Positions 35,477 to 46,812 of a DNA stretch of 64,000 bases are shown here, piece by piece. Position 1 is the first letter of the stretch, and each line of letters begins with the position of its first letter. A model generated the notes under the pieces. It saw nothing but the letters and a program-made list of their open reading frames with translations, was not told the origin of the DNA and searched no databases. A program made the translations under genes and the position numbers. The DNA comes from Vanessa cardui (lineage: Eukaryota > Arthropoda > Insecta > Lepidoptera > Nymphalidae): contig NC_061130.1 of assembly GCF_905220365.1 (NCBI RefSeq), positions 13,709,501 through 13,773,500 on the forward strand, given 5' to 3'.

Positions 35477-35715
35477 TTACAACCTGTAAATTACCCACTG
35501 TTGGGTAAGGCCTCCTCTTCCATTAAGGAGAGGGCTTGGCACATATTCCACCACGCTGTTCCAATGCGCGTTATTGGATTGCACATGTGGCAGAATTTCG
35601 ATGAAATTAGACACATGCAGGTTTCCTCACGATGTTTTCCTTCACCGCCGAGCACGAGATACATGTCTGGGTTTGAACCCACAAACATCGGTTAAGATGC
35701 ACTCGTTCTAACCAA
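35477..35715 (-). mobile_element. SINE-1 copy with shortened body and head
   Basis: TTACAACCTGTAAATTACCC tail, TTAAGGAGAGGG variant. The AATTATAAACAC...GTGCTTGC segment is deleted and the head stops at GTTCTAACCA. Confidence 0.82.
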
Positions 35716-36630
35716 CAATTTGAAATCAAGCATATTTCTCAATTACTGTTAAAGTTATGTACCATTATTATAAAATTATTCGTTATAAAAATACACCCTC
35801 ACTGTATAAACAGTTATATGAACAAAATAAACAAACTAACAATCCCATTTAATATAATAATACAACTGTTATTAAGCTATACACATTAATCTCCCAGTTC
35901 AAACCATATATCAATAGCCGACATGTAAAGTAGGCTTTAGTCTTAAAGTCGAGAAGGTGTAAAACTTAGAAATGATAATACTAGAAGTATCATACATCTA
36001 GTTCAAGTTTCAATATCTAATTAAGTTTCAATTTCAAAATTCATAAGCGAAAATTCGGTAATTACATATATTTATTATTTACTAAAGATGACAAATAGAA
36101 AGCGAATACGAGCTGTGACATCGACATAGTAAATGACGTCACATCAAATTCAAAATGGCGGATTTGTAAAAACGGACACGGTAAAAGTCGCTCCCTGACA
36201 AATAGGTCAATGACGTTATAACAGATTCAAAATGGTTAATTTCTAAAGTATATATTCAGTACTAATTATATGAAGCTGTAGCAATCAAGTTTTCCAGATG
36301 ATTAGGAAAACTATATCCAGTAAAATCAAGCGAATGTAGCAATTAAAGACTTAGAAATGGCAATTTTATACATAAATACACTATGCCACTTCTATTATAC
36401 GAGTGGTCTGTACAAGGTGTAGTCACTTTCACAAGATGATTTACAATAATCGCTGAAGTACTAAATTAGATAGTCCTCTATTCACAATATCGCACGCGCT
36501 TCCTGCGTGACCTCAGCTTTCACTATTCCTAACAGGTCTAACAATCTTAAACGCTTATGATATGAATTTAACGTCATTAATAAATGATATACGAATTTAA
36601 CGAGTTTCACGTTGTCGAGTACTGTGTTCC
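35716..36630. other. unique stretch with a repeated CRE-like module
   Basis: No gene. Only the module at 36126-36247 (listed separately) stands out. Confidence 0.4.
36126..36247 (-). promoter_or_regulatory. two tandem modules pairing a CRE-like site with a GCCATTTTG motif
   Basis: First unit 36126-36170: TGACGTCA (36134-36141) then AAATTCAAAATGGCGGA. Second unit 36201-36247: TGACGTTA then GATTCAAAATGGTTAA. Period about 76 bp. A related arrangement in the opposite orientation is at 39505-39546. ATGGC(G) is a YY1/Pho-type core. Seen as sequence only; function inferred. Confidence 0.4.
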
Positions 36631-36920
36631 TTTTTTTATGGTATAAGTTGGCAGACGAGCATATAGGCCAGCTGATGGTAAGTGGTCACTATCGCCCATA
36701 GACAATGTCGCTGTAAGAAATATTAACTATTCCTTGCATCGTCAATGTGCCACCAACCTTGGGAACTAAGATGCTATGTCCCTTGTGCCTGTAGTTACAC
36801 TGGCTCACTCACCCTTCAAACCGGAACACAACAATACTAAGTACTGTTATTTGGAGGTAGAATAACTGATGAGTGGGTGGTACCTACCCAGACGGGCTGG
36901 CACAAAGCCCTACCACCAAG
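36631..36920 (+). mobile_element. REP-G copy, longest and best preserved
   Basis: Complete from TTTTTTTATGGTATAAGTTG, GCAGACGAGCATATAGGCC to CAGACGGGCTGGCACAAAGC and CCTACCACCAAGT. The end has a short GGGCT/AGCCC hairpin. Use this copy as the reference for the family. Confidence 0.85.
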
Positions 36921-36942
36921 TATTATTTATTAGTTCGATATC

Positions 36943-37350
36943 AGAGTCGATGTAGAAAAAGTCTAGTTTTCTATGTCGTCTTGGGTCTGGGTGTATGTTG
37001 TTCTTTAGTTCTGATTTTCCATAACACAAGTGCTTTTGCTACTTACATTGTAGATGATAAAAAAGCTTGGAATTAATACCTGTTGACTTCCAGGCAGGAT
37101 ACATTACATACATATAATTGAATTTAACTAATATGATTGTATTTTTTAAATGTTGAGAAAGAGTAACTTCTGAGTTTCTTGGCGATTCTTCTCGGTAGAA
37201 TCTACTTTCCGAAACGGTGGTAGCTTCACTTAATTGTTAAATGACGATTCAAAAGTGCTTGTAAAGGCCCACTTGAATAAAGTTTATTTTGATTTTATTT
37301 TTATTTTGATTAGAGTAATGTATGTAATGTTGTCTCATATTTATTTATTG
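36943..37350 (+). mobile_element. SINE-2 copy split by a LINE tail
   Basis: 5' part 36943-37050 (GAGTCGATGTAGAAAAAGTC to GCTACTTACATTG) and 3' part 37308-37350 (GATTAGAGTAATGTATGTAA and TGTTGTCTCATATTT). In the intact copy these join as ACATTGGGATCAGAGTAATG. The tRNA-like head is absent. Confidence 0.75.
37051..37307 (+). mobile_element. LINE 3' end nested in SINE-2
   Basis: CTGTTGACTTCCAGGCAGGA through GAAACGGTGGTAGCTTCAC to GAATAAAGTTTATTTTGATT, then a T-rich tail of GATTTT/ATTTT units. Nearly the same 240 bp as 19379-19622 in opposite orientation. AATAAAG may be its polyadenylation signal. Confidence 0.78.
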
Positions 37351-37537
37351 CACGAATGTAGTTCAAGGACGGTAATACATTAATTACCTTGTTTTCAATA
37401 GTTTCGAAACAACTATAAATTCTAATAGAACAAAAATTAAAGGGCTATAAATTTCGTACTGGACGCAATATATTTCGACAAATTATGTCTCGATTGAAAG
37501 GATTTTACGATACTTATAGATTGTTTTTATTATTTAT

Positions 37538-37555
37538 GTCTTAAAATTTTAAGAC
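37538..37555. repeat. perfect 18-bp AT-rich palindrome
   Basis: GTCTTAAAATTTTAAGAC. No spacer. Low complexity, so it may be chance. Confidence 0.6.
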
Positions 37556-37660
37556 CGATATATTTAAGGATCACTGTTACATGTCATCTGGCGCAATTAA
37601 GACTTAAATATAAAAAGACCAGCACTACGAATTTTGAATTATCAGTCAAAATAAAACAAA

Positions 37661-37949
37661 CAACAACAACAGCCTGTAAATTCCCACTGCTGGGCTAAAG
37701 GCCTCCTCTCCCTTTGAGGAGAAGGTTTGGAACATATTCCACCACGCTGTTCCAATGCGGCTTGGTGGAATACACATGTGGCACAATTTCTATGAAATTT
37801 TTCACATGCAGGTTTCCTCACGATGTTCACGATGGATGAATTATAAAGACAAAATTAAACACATGAATCAGCGGTGCTTGCCTGGGGTTTGAACCCGCAA
37901 TCATCGATTAAGATGCACGTGTTCTAACCACATTTCCATCTCGACTCTC
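37661..37949 (-). mobile_element. SINE-1 copy with 11-bp TSD
   Basis: AATAAAACAAA at 37650-37660 and 37950-37960. CAACAACAACAGCCTG tail, CCTTTGAGGAGAAGG variant, B box GGTTTGAACCC in place; the CCTTCACCGC segment is reduced to CACGATGG. Its A box is altered (CCACATTTCCATCTC). Confidence 0.9.
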
Positions 37950-37960
37950 AATAAAACAAA

Positions 37961-38249
37961 GTCTAATTAAAATTCAGGAGGTATTAATTATGGCGGACGA
38001 TAGGCTAGTTGCAAAGATCATGAGTATCATAGTAATTATAATCACGTGAGGACCTCATCGACATATAATGGGCAAGTTTGGAGGTTATTCCACCACGTTT
38101 CACTTTTGATTGGCTATACGAATAATAGAAATCCGTCCAAGAAGCCTACATTATATGGTAGCGTCAAATTAGCTATAGAAACAACATATTTGGTAACATT
38201 TTGAAATTGGTAACGTATTAATCTCTGACGGTATTTTTATTTATTCATT
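37961..38249. other. unique spacer
   Basis: Nothing recognised. Confidence 0.35.
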
Positions 38250-38527
38250 ACTAGCGGCCCGCTTGACTTTGAACATGGTCATAAGTTGTTTTTTAAATAT
38301 TTTTTTACCTTTTATTAATATTTTTTACGACATGTATAAAAATTGTCGCTCTATTTCAACTTATTTACACAAAAACCTTAATAAATTATATACCTAAACC
38401 TTCCTTATGAATCCCTCTGTCGATTAGTGAAAACCGCATGAAAACTCATTAAGTAGTTTTGGAGTTTATAACGAACATACAGACAGACAGACGGGGCCAG
38501 GGGACTTTGTTTTATAATATGTAGTGA
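38250..38527 (-). mobile_element. Helitron-like element related to HEL-B
   Basis: ACTAGCGGCCCGCTTGAC at the 3' terminus (read on the plus strand), CTAAACCTTCCTTATGAATC, AAAACCGCATGAAAACTCAT, ACATACAGACAGACAGACGG and GGGACTTTGTTTTATAATAT at the 5' side. Middle region diverges from HEL-B. Confidence 0.6.
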
Positions 38528-40499
38528 TATTATAAATATAAAATTATAATGAAAAACCTTGTCGTAAGAGAAACTAGTGGTTTAAGGTTGGAGATAGTGA
38601 GAGTGGTATATTTATTGCCTACATGTTGCACGCTCATAATGCGCACCTTTCACTTACCTCCCGGTTCTCAAACGCTGGTTAAATTCAGTTTAACTAAATT
38701 GACTTTTAGCTGAGCGCTCATTGGTCGTCTGTTACGTCAGAGGTTTCTATCAACCAATGACAATTCCGTTTAACGCTTAATTAGTTAATTTGTCTTTTTC
38801 TGCTTTGAAGAGAACGGATATCATTCTTATTAATAATAGTTTAATTAATAAGACAAAAATTTATATTTTTGGAAAATAAGTAAGGTTGGTTAATAGTTTA
38901 TTTAATTGCAAAGTAATCATTAATCAACAAGTGGCAATATTTAATTTCTAAAATGCTTTTAAAAATAGTAATCAATCAATAAAATATTTCTTTAAAATTA
39001 TTGATTTTATTTTCAGCGCTACAGCGCTTACTGCGTTAAATTAATATACAGATAAATAAAATACTCGTATTTGTCAACAAACGATTTAAAATTCTTACTT
39101 GGTTTATATTGTTCTATAACAGTTCATATTGCGGCCATCTTGTGTCGTTCACTCTGATTGGTTAATAAAACGTAAAATGAAGTTTTAAGATTTTATTACA
39201 GCGATTTAATTTTATTCATCGATCGATCCCAAATGATTCGATTTTTAAAACTAGTGTTAACAATATATCGATAGTATTTTATCTTATATTCGTTGAATAA
39301 TAATGATGAGCCTACCGTTGACTTCAAAATTATCGTTAAACTTTAACGATTATTTTATTAACATATTATTGTTTGTAGCTCTCGTGATTAAAGAGAAAAT
39401 ATTTTTACAACTATTCGAATGTATTCTATTGCGGAAATAGTTAAGTTATGGTCGATTAAAAGTAGTTTCTGTAATAGATCTACCGGAGGTACTGTTCTTG
39501 CTGGCAGCCATCTTGTTTAAGTTGACGTCATGACGTATCTTTAATTTTTGACCTTTCGACTAGTTAAATAAAAATTTGAAAAGACTCGTAATAATTATAT
39601 ATTTAAAAAAATCCATAGTTATGACACTTTCAAATCGATTAAAAGTATTTGAAAATGATTATGTATATTATTTAATGAAAAACAAAAATGATAATACACC
39701 GTATCCAAGTAAAGCGTAGTCTATATCGTAATTTGAACATTATACTGTATATGTTTATATATCACCGGTTTGGGATAAATCTTCCAAGCAAAATAAGAAT
39801 TTAATTAAATAGATTTTTAATTTATCTCCAATGAAAATCAACAAATATTAACCCTGAGCTTTTTTATCATATATACAATCTCGTATTGAGTAATTTTATT
39901 ATAATCAGTCGTTTAGTTAATAAAACCTCATTCGCACGTAATTTATTAAAAATAAAACGATTTATATGCAAAATGAATTAAAGGAATAAAGTTATACACC
40001 GCAAATAAATCTGAGATATGCCCTAAAATATTATTCAACGCCGCACGCTTCATTATGATAATCAATTCTAAGCGTTTGAAGTATAGTTTAAAGACTTAGC
40101 GATTTAAAGCGCTTTATATAATAAAATCGATAAACGAATATATTTATTAAAGCAAAATATTATTACAAAAGCGCTTTTTGTTTTAAATTACAGCACGCTA
40201 ATCACGTCAATAGTTTTAAAAAAGTTCCTGAAATTCATAGCCCAGCGATTTATTAAATAATATTACGTATTAAAACCTTTTTTGGAACGCGATGCATGTG
40301 CTTCTATAAGCTTTATATACATATATAGGCTTAATATACAATTACATGATAAGCGGTTCATGTAGTATAGCATTCCGATCTTTTATTGATTTCTAGAATT
40401 AAATATTATTTTCTTATCTGGTAACACTATATTCTTGAACTAATATTTATGTTGGTTTTATATACAAAATTATACCCCGATGTTTAAGGGAGAGAAATC
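38528..40499. other. repeat-poor stretch with CCAAT-type and CRE-type words
   Basis: No gene. At 38711-38760: TGAGCGCTCA, TCATTGGT (38718-38725), TACGTCA and ACCAATGA (38753-38760). At 39133-39161: GGCCATCTTG and GATTGG. At 39507-39546: GCCATCTTG, TGACGTCA (39533-39540) and TGACGT. These resemble promoter or enhancer words, but no transcript is visible. Confidence 0.35.
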
Positions 40500-40700
40500 T
40501 GCACAGAACCTAGAATGCACAACACTAGTGCACTGTATCAGCATAGAGCAAATCCAACTCCCAATCAGTCTAGTAAGGTAACAAATGACAAGTCTACTTC
40601 CTTCAAAAACATTACATTTTCCCTACCCGGGAATCGAATTCTGATCTTCAAATATAAGCAGACTCGAATTGAGAGGCTCTTAGTTATTTCCATATCAATT
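40500..40700 (-). mobile_element. possible old tRNA-derived SINE remnant
   Basis: On the minus strand GAATTCGATTCCCGGG (40620-40640) is B-box-like, followed by AGGGAAAATG and, further down, CAGTGCACTAGTGTTGTGC. This is similar in plan to other lepidopteran tRNA SINEs but not to SINE-1 or SINE-2. The 110-codon plus-strand frame covering it is not a gene I recognise. Confidence 0.35.
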
Positions 40701-40910
40701 ATATCAAACTGTTTAGACACAGTTATGACAATTTCCTTAGAAATCTACAATTATATATCTTGTACTATAGTTACTTCAAGTTATTGTACTATTATTTACC
40801 GTTCTAATAGCATTGCTTTTAACATTAATTTTATTGTCTTGTTGTAATATCGACTTTGCAATCATCGAATCATTTGAGACGCTTGTACTTTTAACGATCG
40901 CATTTAACAA

Positions 40911-41186
40911 AACAGCAACAACAGCCTGTAAATTTCCTGTAAGCTTGCCTGTAAGCTTCGGAACATATTACGCTGTTCCAATGCGGGTTGGTGGAATACA
41001 AATGTGGCAGAATATCGATGAAATTAGACACAAGCAGGTTTCATCACGATGTTTTCTTTCACCACCGAGCACGAGATGAATTGTAAACACAACAAGCACA
41101 TGAATATTCAGTGTTGCTTGTCTGGGTTTGAACCCGCAATCATCGGTTAAGATGCACGCCTTCTAACCACTAGGCCATCTCAGCTC
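40911..41186 (-). mobile_element. SINE-1 copy with rearranged tail end
   Basis: CAGCAACAACAGCCTGTAAA, then CCTGTAAGCTT repeated twice where the CCCACTGCTGGGC block should be; otherwise complete to CACTAGGCCATCTCAGCTC. Confidence 0.85.
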
Positions 41187-43129
41187 ATTACATTAAGTAA
41201 TTATTAAATATTAAATATATAGTAATCTTGTTATCGTTCGTTACTTGGGCCAGCTGGCAAACCGGCGTATGCGCTCGCCCGACTCATAGTGCTATTGTTG
41301 CCAATAAAATGGCAAATTATGCAATTCCACGGCACTATACACTACTGAATATGTATTTTCAACTATAGTGTTTAGCATTCACGTAGATATATCTCTACGT
41401 GCAGGATTGCGATCTTATTCAAATATTGATTTGACTAAAAAAATTACCTCAATGGTTCTCAGCATTTCGAAAATGCCATTGTCTATTTTGTTTATATGTA
41501 TATTTATATGCTTAAGTGCCAGTCATCCCCTTTTTTAATTATATCTTGATATAATATATAGTATTAAATCCTTTATATATACCCATGCCTCGTTGTAATA
41601 CAGCCTTCATTTTAACTAAAGATACTTTCGCTGAAAATCTCAAATATTTCTTTCGTCGAATCATTAGTAATTTATCTCGTTTGTGCCCTTGTCATATCAC
41701 GTCATACAAATTTAAGATATAACATAAGAAATAGTTTAAAAAAACACACTAATTGCATCGTCATTGACACTTAATACAATATGCAAAGTATAGAATTAAT
41801 TGGACTTCTAGAAATAGCTGAAAATCGCGCTCAAATATTTCGCTACATAGTTACATACATACATAGAGCCCGCGCTTATAAAATCGTTTTAAAAAGATCT
41901 TTTTTAAGAAACCTCTTATTATAATTTGATTAGATATTTTTATTCGTTCATCGATTAAATATAACCGTTACGAAATCCATAAGTTTTCAAATCACGCAGA
42001 AGTACAGTTCATTTAGAACCCAAGAGCCGTGTCTGAATAATCTGAAATTATTGCACGGAATTATGCGAGAGCACATATCAAAGAATTGTTAATATCACAG
42101 ACCATGAGGTAACTTTTGTTCTTGAATGTCAAATCGTTTCGAAACGAAGTCTTAAGGAACGGCATACACACGTATTAAATATAATAACGCATATTTACTA
42201 CTATCTCAAAATGTCATATTTTCCGTAATTTGTCAACATGTTAGAACCGACATTGCACAATGCTTAGGAGTTGAATTTAATCGTACATGCAAGTTTAAAC
42301 CTGGACATCAATTATTTTTAATTAATTTATGTTTATAATTTATAACCGCTTTTTTGTTTAATTTTCTAATTTGCTGATATATTTCTCAGTGCGGTGTGTT
42401 ATCCTTGTTGTATATTATTTTCAATTATTATATAAATGAGTTATTAAAATATGATTTCATATTTTATATAGGTTGAATTGGTTTTTAGTTTTGAAGGTCA
42501 ACGTTACTTACACCTTTTAAGATATTTGAATGTTACCTACATCAGTTGTTAATATTAATTGTTTAGTATAAATAGATAAGTCCATGGTGTATCTTTTACA
42601 ATAAGTATAATAAAATAAAGGAAAGTCGTTACCATAAGATACTAACATGTGTCAGTTTAAGCCTGCCACACGTGTAGTTAAAGTATGGAATAAACTCTAA
42701 ACCCACATCATAAGAGAAGCCTTAACATTTTCTCTGTCTCTCTCTCTTTACTTTAACGCTTACATTTTCAAAACGTCATTCTAAATTTAAAAAGCAAAAC
42801 CCATATTCTATTTCTAATAATACATCCACGTACCACTCATTAAAATTAAAAAGTTTCTCGGACTTATCAGTTTTCAGAACATTTTCAAACTTAGGTTTTT
42901 TTTTTCAAATCGCCCTCAAGGTAAATAAACAGACGGACCGTTTTTCCTCATCGCTCGTTTTAGGACCGTAACGTCATTTTTATGCATAATGCATTTTGAT
43001 CAGCGCCACAATGCGTTTATAAAATGATGGCCATTGTTCGAAAGACAATCGATTTATGATATTCTAACTAACAAACATCACCTGGATCCAGTTGCGAATT
43101 AATGTAATTTAAATCGTTAAAGTGTTCAG
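41187..43129. other. long repeat-poor stretch
   Basis: No gene and no family recognised. An inverted CTACGTG / CACGTAG pair occurs near 41380-41402 (TCACGTAGATATATCTCTACGTG). Confidence 0.4.
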
Positions 43130-43142
43130 AGAATAAGGAACG

Positions 43143-43225
43143 TGACAGTTATCGTTCCTGACAGGTGTAATGTTGACATACGTCATTGATTAGTTTTGAC
43201 AGCTGTCAAACGAAAGCCGGCTGTC
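43143..43225. promoter_or_regulatory. cluster of TGACAG sites with a 16-bp palindrome
   Basis: TGACAG at 43143-43148, TGACAGGTG at 43159-43167, TTGACA near 43174, and the perfect palindrome TTTGACAGCTGTCAAA at 43195-43210. TGACAGCTGTCA is the known dimer site of TALE homeodomain proteins (TGIF/Meis type; Achi/Vis and Hth in flies), and its centre CAGCTG is an E-box. ATTGATTAG nearby could serve an Exd-type partner. The sites are seen; enhancer activity is inferred. Confidence 0.4.
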
Positions 43226-43683
43226 CATTTTTAAAGAAGCGATAATAATCTGTGCGTTCTTGGCACAACTAAAAGCCATTAAGGTACGAATTGTGTCGAA
43301 GTACAGATACAGAATACATATTGGATCTGTAAACAATAAGAAACGTATACAATTATAGTAAATTATAATGCCAAATACTTATTTGTAATTGTATTTGTGT
43401 GTAATGTTTTGTATGCGTATGGTAACGAACGGTTCGTCCATTTATGTTGTTCAGTATATACTGAGTCGTTGTACTTAATGGTATTTTTGTATTCAGAGGT
43501 CAATCATTGATATGCGTTGAGCTATCCTTCGAATACGCGACAGCGCATCCGCCAACTTCTACTACAGAACATGTGCTGTGCATTCTATACAATATTAAAA
43601 AAAAAATCTAATATTGAAAGCATGAATAATTAACAAGAAATAATTTACAATACATATTTCGCAGCCTTAACGTAAATCGTATA
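43226..43683. other. unique stretch
   Basis: No gene or repeat recognised. Confidence 0.4.
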
Positions 43684-43902
43684 CATATAATAAAATTGGA
43701 GTGTCTGTTTGTAATGTTAAAATTGCCCTTTTTTACTAGAAAGACCAAAATAACTTATTTTACAATTTTCGTCTGTGTGTCTGTTTGATCGTCTGTTTGA
43801 CGGGACTTTCACTGGGAAGGAACTGATATAAAAGGGAGTAATTTAAGCTACAATAATATTCTTCTATATTCAAAGGCGTACAAGATCGCGGGTATAGCTA
43901 GT
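43684..43902 (+). mobile_element. HEL-C element
   Basis: CATATAATAAAATTGGAGTG, TGTTTGTAATGTTAAAATTG, GACGGGACTTTCACTGGGA, GATCGCGGGTATAGCTAGT. The CTAGT end and composition are Helitron-like. A second copy is at 63483-63759. Confidence 0.6.
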
Positions 43903-44218
43903 AATGTATATTTATAATTATGTAAGGGCGATAAATGTGTCATAATGCGTTATGTATGTGATATGTGTACAAATATATTAAAATGACGAATACTTATCCA
44001 TCTGCATACATCAGCATTTTTATAGTTTACCTGCAACAAAAATAACATCCAATTTAAATAAAATTAGTATTAAAGCGTACGAGACAAGGTCTTGTGTACT
44101 TCAATCGTATGCAACTAATTAATCTCGTTGAAGGCGTGTTCTGAAATTATGCCTTTGCATTGTGCGTAGGAAAATTTAAGAGTTCGTGTATGGCGCAATA
44201 TTAATTGCAAATATATTC

Positions 44219-44474
44219 TTTTTTTTATGGTATAGGTTAGCGGACGAGCACCCATAGACAATGACGCTGTAAGAAATATTAACTATTCCTTACATCGTCA
44301 ATGTGCCACCAACCTTGGGAACTATGATGTTATGTCCCTCGTGTCTGTAGTTACACTGGCTGAATCACCCTTCAAACCGGTACACAACAATACTGAGTAC
44401 TGTTATTTGGCGGTAGAATAACTGATGAGTGGTTGGTACCTACCCAGACGGGCTTGCACAAAGCCCTACCATCA
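44219..44474 (+). mobile_element. REP-G copy with internal deletion
   Basis: TTTTTTTTATGGTATAGG, GCGGACGAGCACCCATAGAC (about 40 bp lost between GAGCA and CCCATAGAC), then complete to AAGCCCTACCATCAA. Confidence 0.82.
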
Positions 44475-44539
44475 AATAAATATTCACGCTTTAATTTTAA
44501 ATGGGTAGCTATAATAATAGATTACTTTAATTTTCACAA

Positions 44540-44893
44540 TCCGCTTCTACCAGCCACAGCTTCGCACGGGTGCAATGATGATACTATATATGTATATGCT
44601 ATGTCCCTGCATTTTAAATCTGTTTGTATTAAATGCACAATGTATTTGAGGTACTTAATTCGATAAGGGTAAATGCTGTATTGATTAAAATCGCTTCGAA
44701 GATATGCCACTATAAATCTCATAAAGTAAAAGATGGTTTTTGGAGGTAATCCTTAAGAGATATATACCATCGCGGACATTAATCTATCTAATGAAAAACC
44801 GCATCAAAATCTGTTGTGTAATTTGATATATCTAAGCATACGTAGGGACAGACAGCGGTGAGCGACTTTGTTTTACACTATATAATGATGATT
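44540..44893 (-). mobile_element. HEL-B element with about 100 bp of extra sequence
   Basis: CACAGCTTCGCACGGGTGCA end, TGAAAAACCGCATCAAAATC, TCTAAGCATACGTAGGGACA, GCGACTTTGTTTTACACTAT. Between the 3' end and the middle is sequence not shared with other copies. The overlapping frames of 62 and 77 codons are not genes. Confidence 0.65.
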
Positions 44894-45154
44894 ATCATCA
44901 ATGACTATTGACGTTATTGTAACATTTGGTTAACGCTATAGTTTCTCATTTAACCCACACATCGTCATCTGCAAATCAAATTGACGACCACGCACACGGT
45001 CAGACAACCTTCTCCGGATATCACAGAGCTTCAAGCTTTGCTTTGTGTTTTTACGTATATTTGTTTCTTGAATACAATGTACCTTCATTGATTCTACTTT
45101 AGCATTGCTTTATCCCTATATTAGATGTTCTTTTTATATTCGTTTATATCTCAA

Positions 45155-45448
45155 GCCAAGATGCCCCAGTGGTTAAAACGCGTACATCTTAACGTACCGT
45201 ATGCTTGATTGCGAGTTCAAATCCAGGCAAGCAGTGCTGATTTTTCATGTGCTTTATTTGTGTTAATAATTCATATTGTCGTCGGCGAAGGAAAACACCG
45301 TGAAGAAATTTGCATCTGTCTAATTTAAACGAAACTCTTCCAAATGTGAATCCATCAACATAGGAGTAGCGTGCAATATGCTCCTAAAATTCTCCTCAAA
45401 GAGAAAATGGCCTTATCCCAGCAGTGGGAAATTTGCTGGTTCTTATTA
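45155..45448 (+). mobile_element. SINE-1 copy with 10-bp TSD
   Basis: TATATCTCAA at 45145-45154 and 45449-45458. Head ATGCCCCAGTGG, B-box-like AGTTCAAATCC, tail GGGAAATTTGCTGG. A short insertion (AACGTACCGTATGCTTG) sits between A and B boxes. Confidence 0.88.
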
Positions 45449-45458
45449 TATATCTCAA

Positions 45459-46139
45459 TGTCCTAAATTGACCTGTTCCAAATTATTAGCCAGGCTGTTC
45501 ACAACGTAATTAACGTTGCCTTCTGTTTTTTCTGTTATAACTATAAGCCTAATCTCATTGACAGTACATACAGATTCGATACAAGTCATTCAAATCGTGA
45601 TAAGAATACTTTTTGCATTCTTGAGGCGCGATATTGAGTGTTTATGATACAGTACTAGAAAATCGTGGCGAGCAAAAGTGCTAGTTTTTGTTTTGACTAT
45701 CAATAAGATTTATAAAAAAATATGGCGGAAGTTGCCTATCTATGCTAATACTAGTTTGGTTCACATTTGAAGGTCAATGTTGTATACACGTGGAGCTTCA
45801 TATGATTAATGAAAGTAGTTATTAATTATGTTTTATTATTATTTACCAATTGTTATGTTTTTGTTTTTGAATTGCGAATCGACGGGGTAATGCTGCTAGC
45901 ATTCTTGCCATCATTCCACGCGGTCAATGTTTACACAGCATTTACTTTTAATTCATATTTGTATATATTTAAGCATTAAATTGTATTTATTTTTATGGTG
46001 ATCTGGTATAAAAAATTAGTAGCTCAATCATACCTGCTGTTAAGTTCCAACAGAGTACGATGATATTATTTGATACAAATATACAAATATAAGTATAAGT
46101 TTTCGTTAAATAAATCTAATTAATATTTTCCTAAAGAGT
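45459..46139. other. unique stretch
   Basis: Nothing recognised. Confidence 0.4.
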
Positions 46140-46209
46140 TCCATCGACAAATCAAGTGAAGTGGGGAGTAGACTGTGGGTGAACTAAGGTGTGATGAGTG
46201 GACGATCAT

Positions 46210-46275
46210 TGATTTTAACCGGTAAATACGAAGTATTACCAAACAGGTATCCACATTTACCGGTTTCAATGTAAC
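46210..46275. promoter_or_regulatory. inverted pair of Grainyhead-like sites
   Basis: AACCGGTAAAT (46217-46227) and ATTTACCGGTT (46255-46265) are perfect inverted copies 27 bp apart; TACC/GGTA pair again inside. ACCGGTTT is the consensus of Grainyhead-family factors. Function inferred. Confidence 0.35.
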
Positions 46276-46519
46276 CTATTCGTCTCTGCATTCCATTTTT
46301 AAATTAAAAACCACAGATCTAATCGAAACCAGACTGGCTGTAATGACTAAAATCAATAAATTAATTCCTTTAACGCGAACATCAGTCGACACAGAAAGTA
46401 ATAATTTATATAAATACTGGCATAAGGCTAATTACAAGTACTGTATCTGAATACGATCGTAGCGTATAGTTAGTTTTGCCCGTGGAACTGGTAGTTGTCC
46501 CAATCAATACGTGTTTACG

Positions 46520-46580
46520 AGTTGTGGTGTAACGAGTCGGGGATCACGTACAGTGTACACTCGTTACGAGTTACGAACCA
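46520..46580. repeat. 9-bp inverted repeat in CG-richer sequence
   Basis: GTAACGAGT (46529-46537) and ACTCGTTAC (46559-46567) with GTACAGTGTAC-like sequence between. Not part of any recognised repeat. Confidence 0.5.
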
Positions 46581-46812
46581 ATAATAATCGCTCCCGTCAC
46601 GACCCTATAATAACAATAATATCCATATTTCCTTGCAAATAAGGAATAATGCAAACCCGAAAGGGAATTAGGATCAGGCCCTGAAATGAGCGATTATTTT
46701 CATTCGGATTGATTTATCAAATTACTTTCAAAAATTTTGAAGTAAAGAAGTAAGGAATTTAATTTGTGTGTTATTTGAAGAAACTCAGATTTTGTTCATG
46801 AGAGGAAATAAA

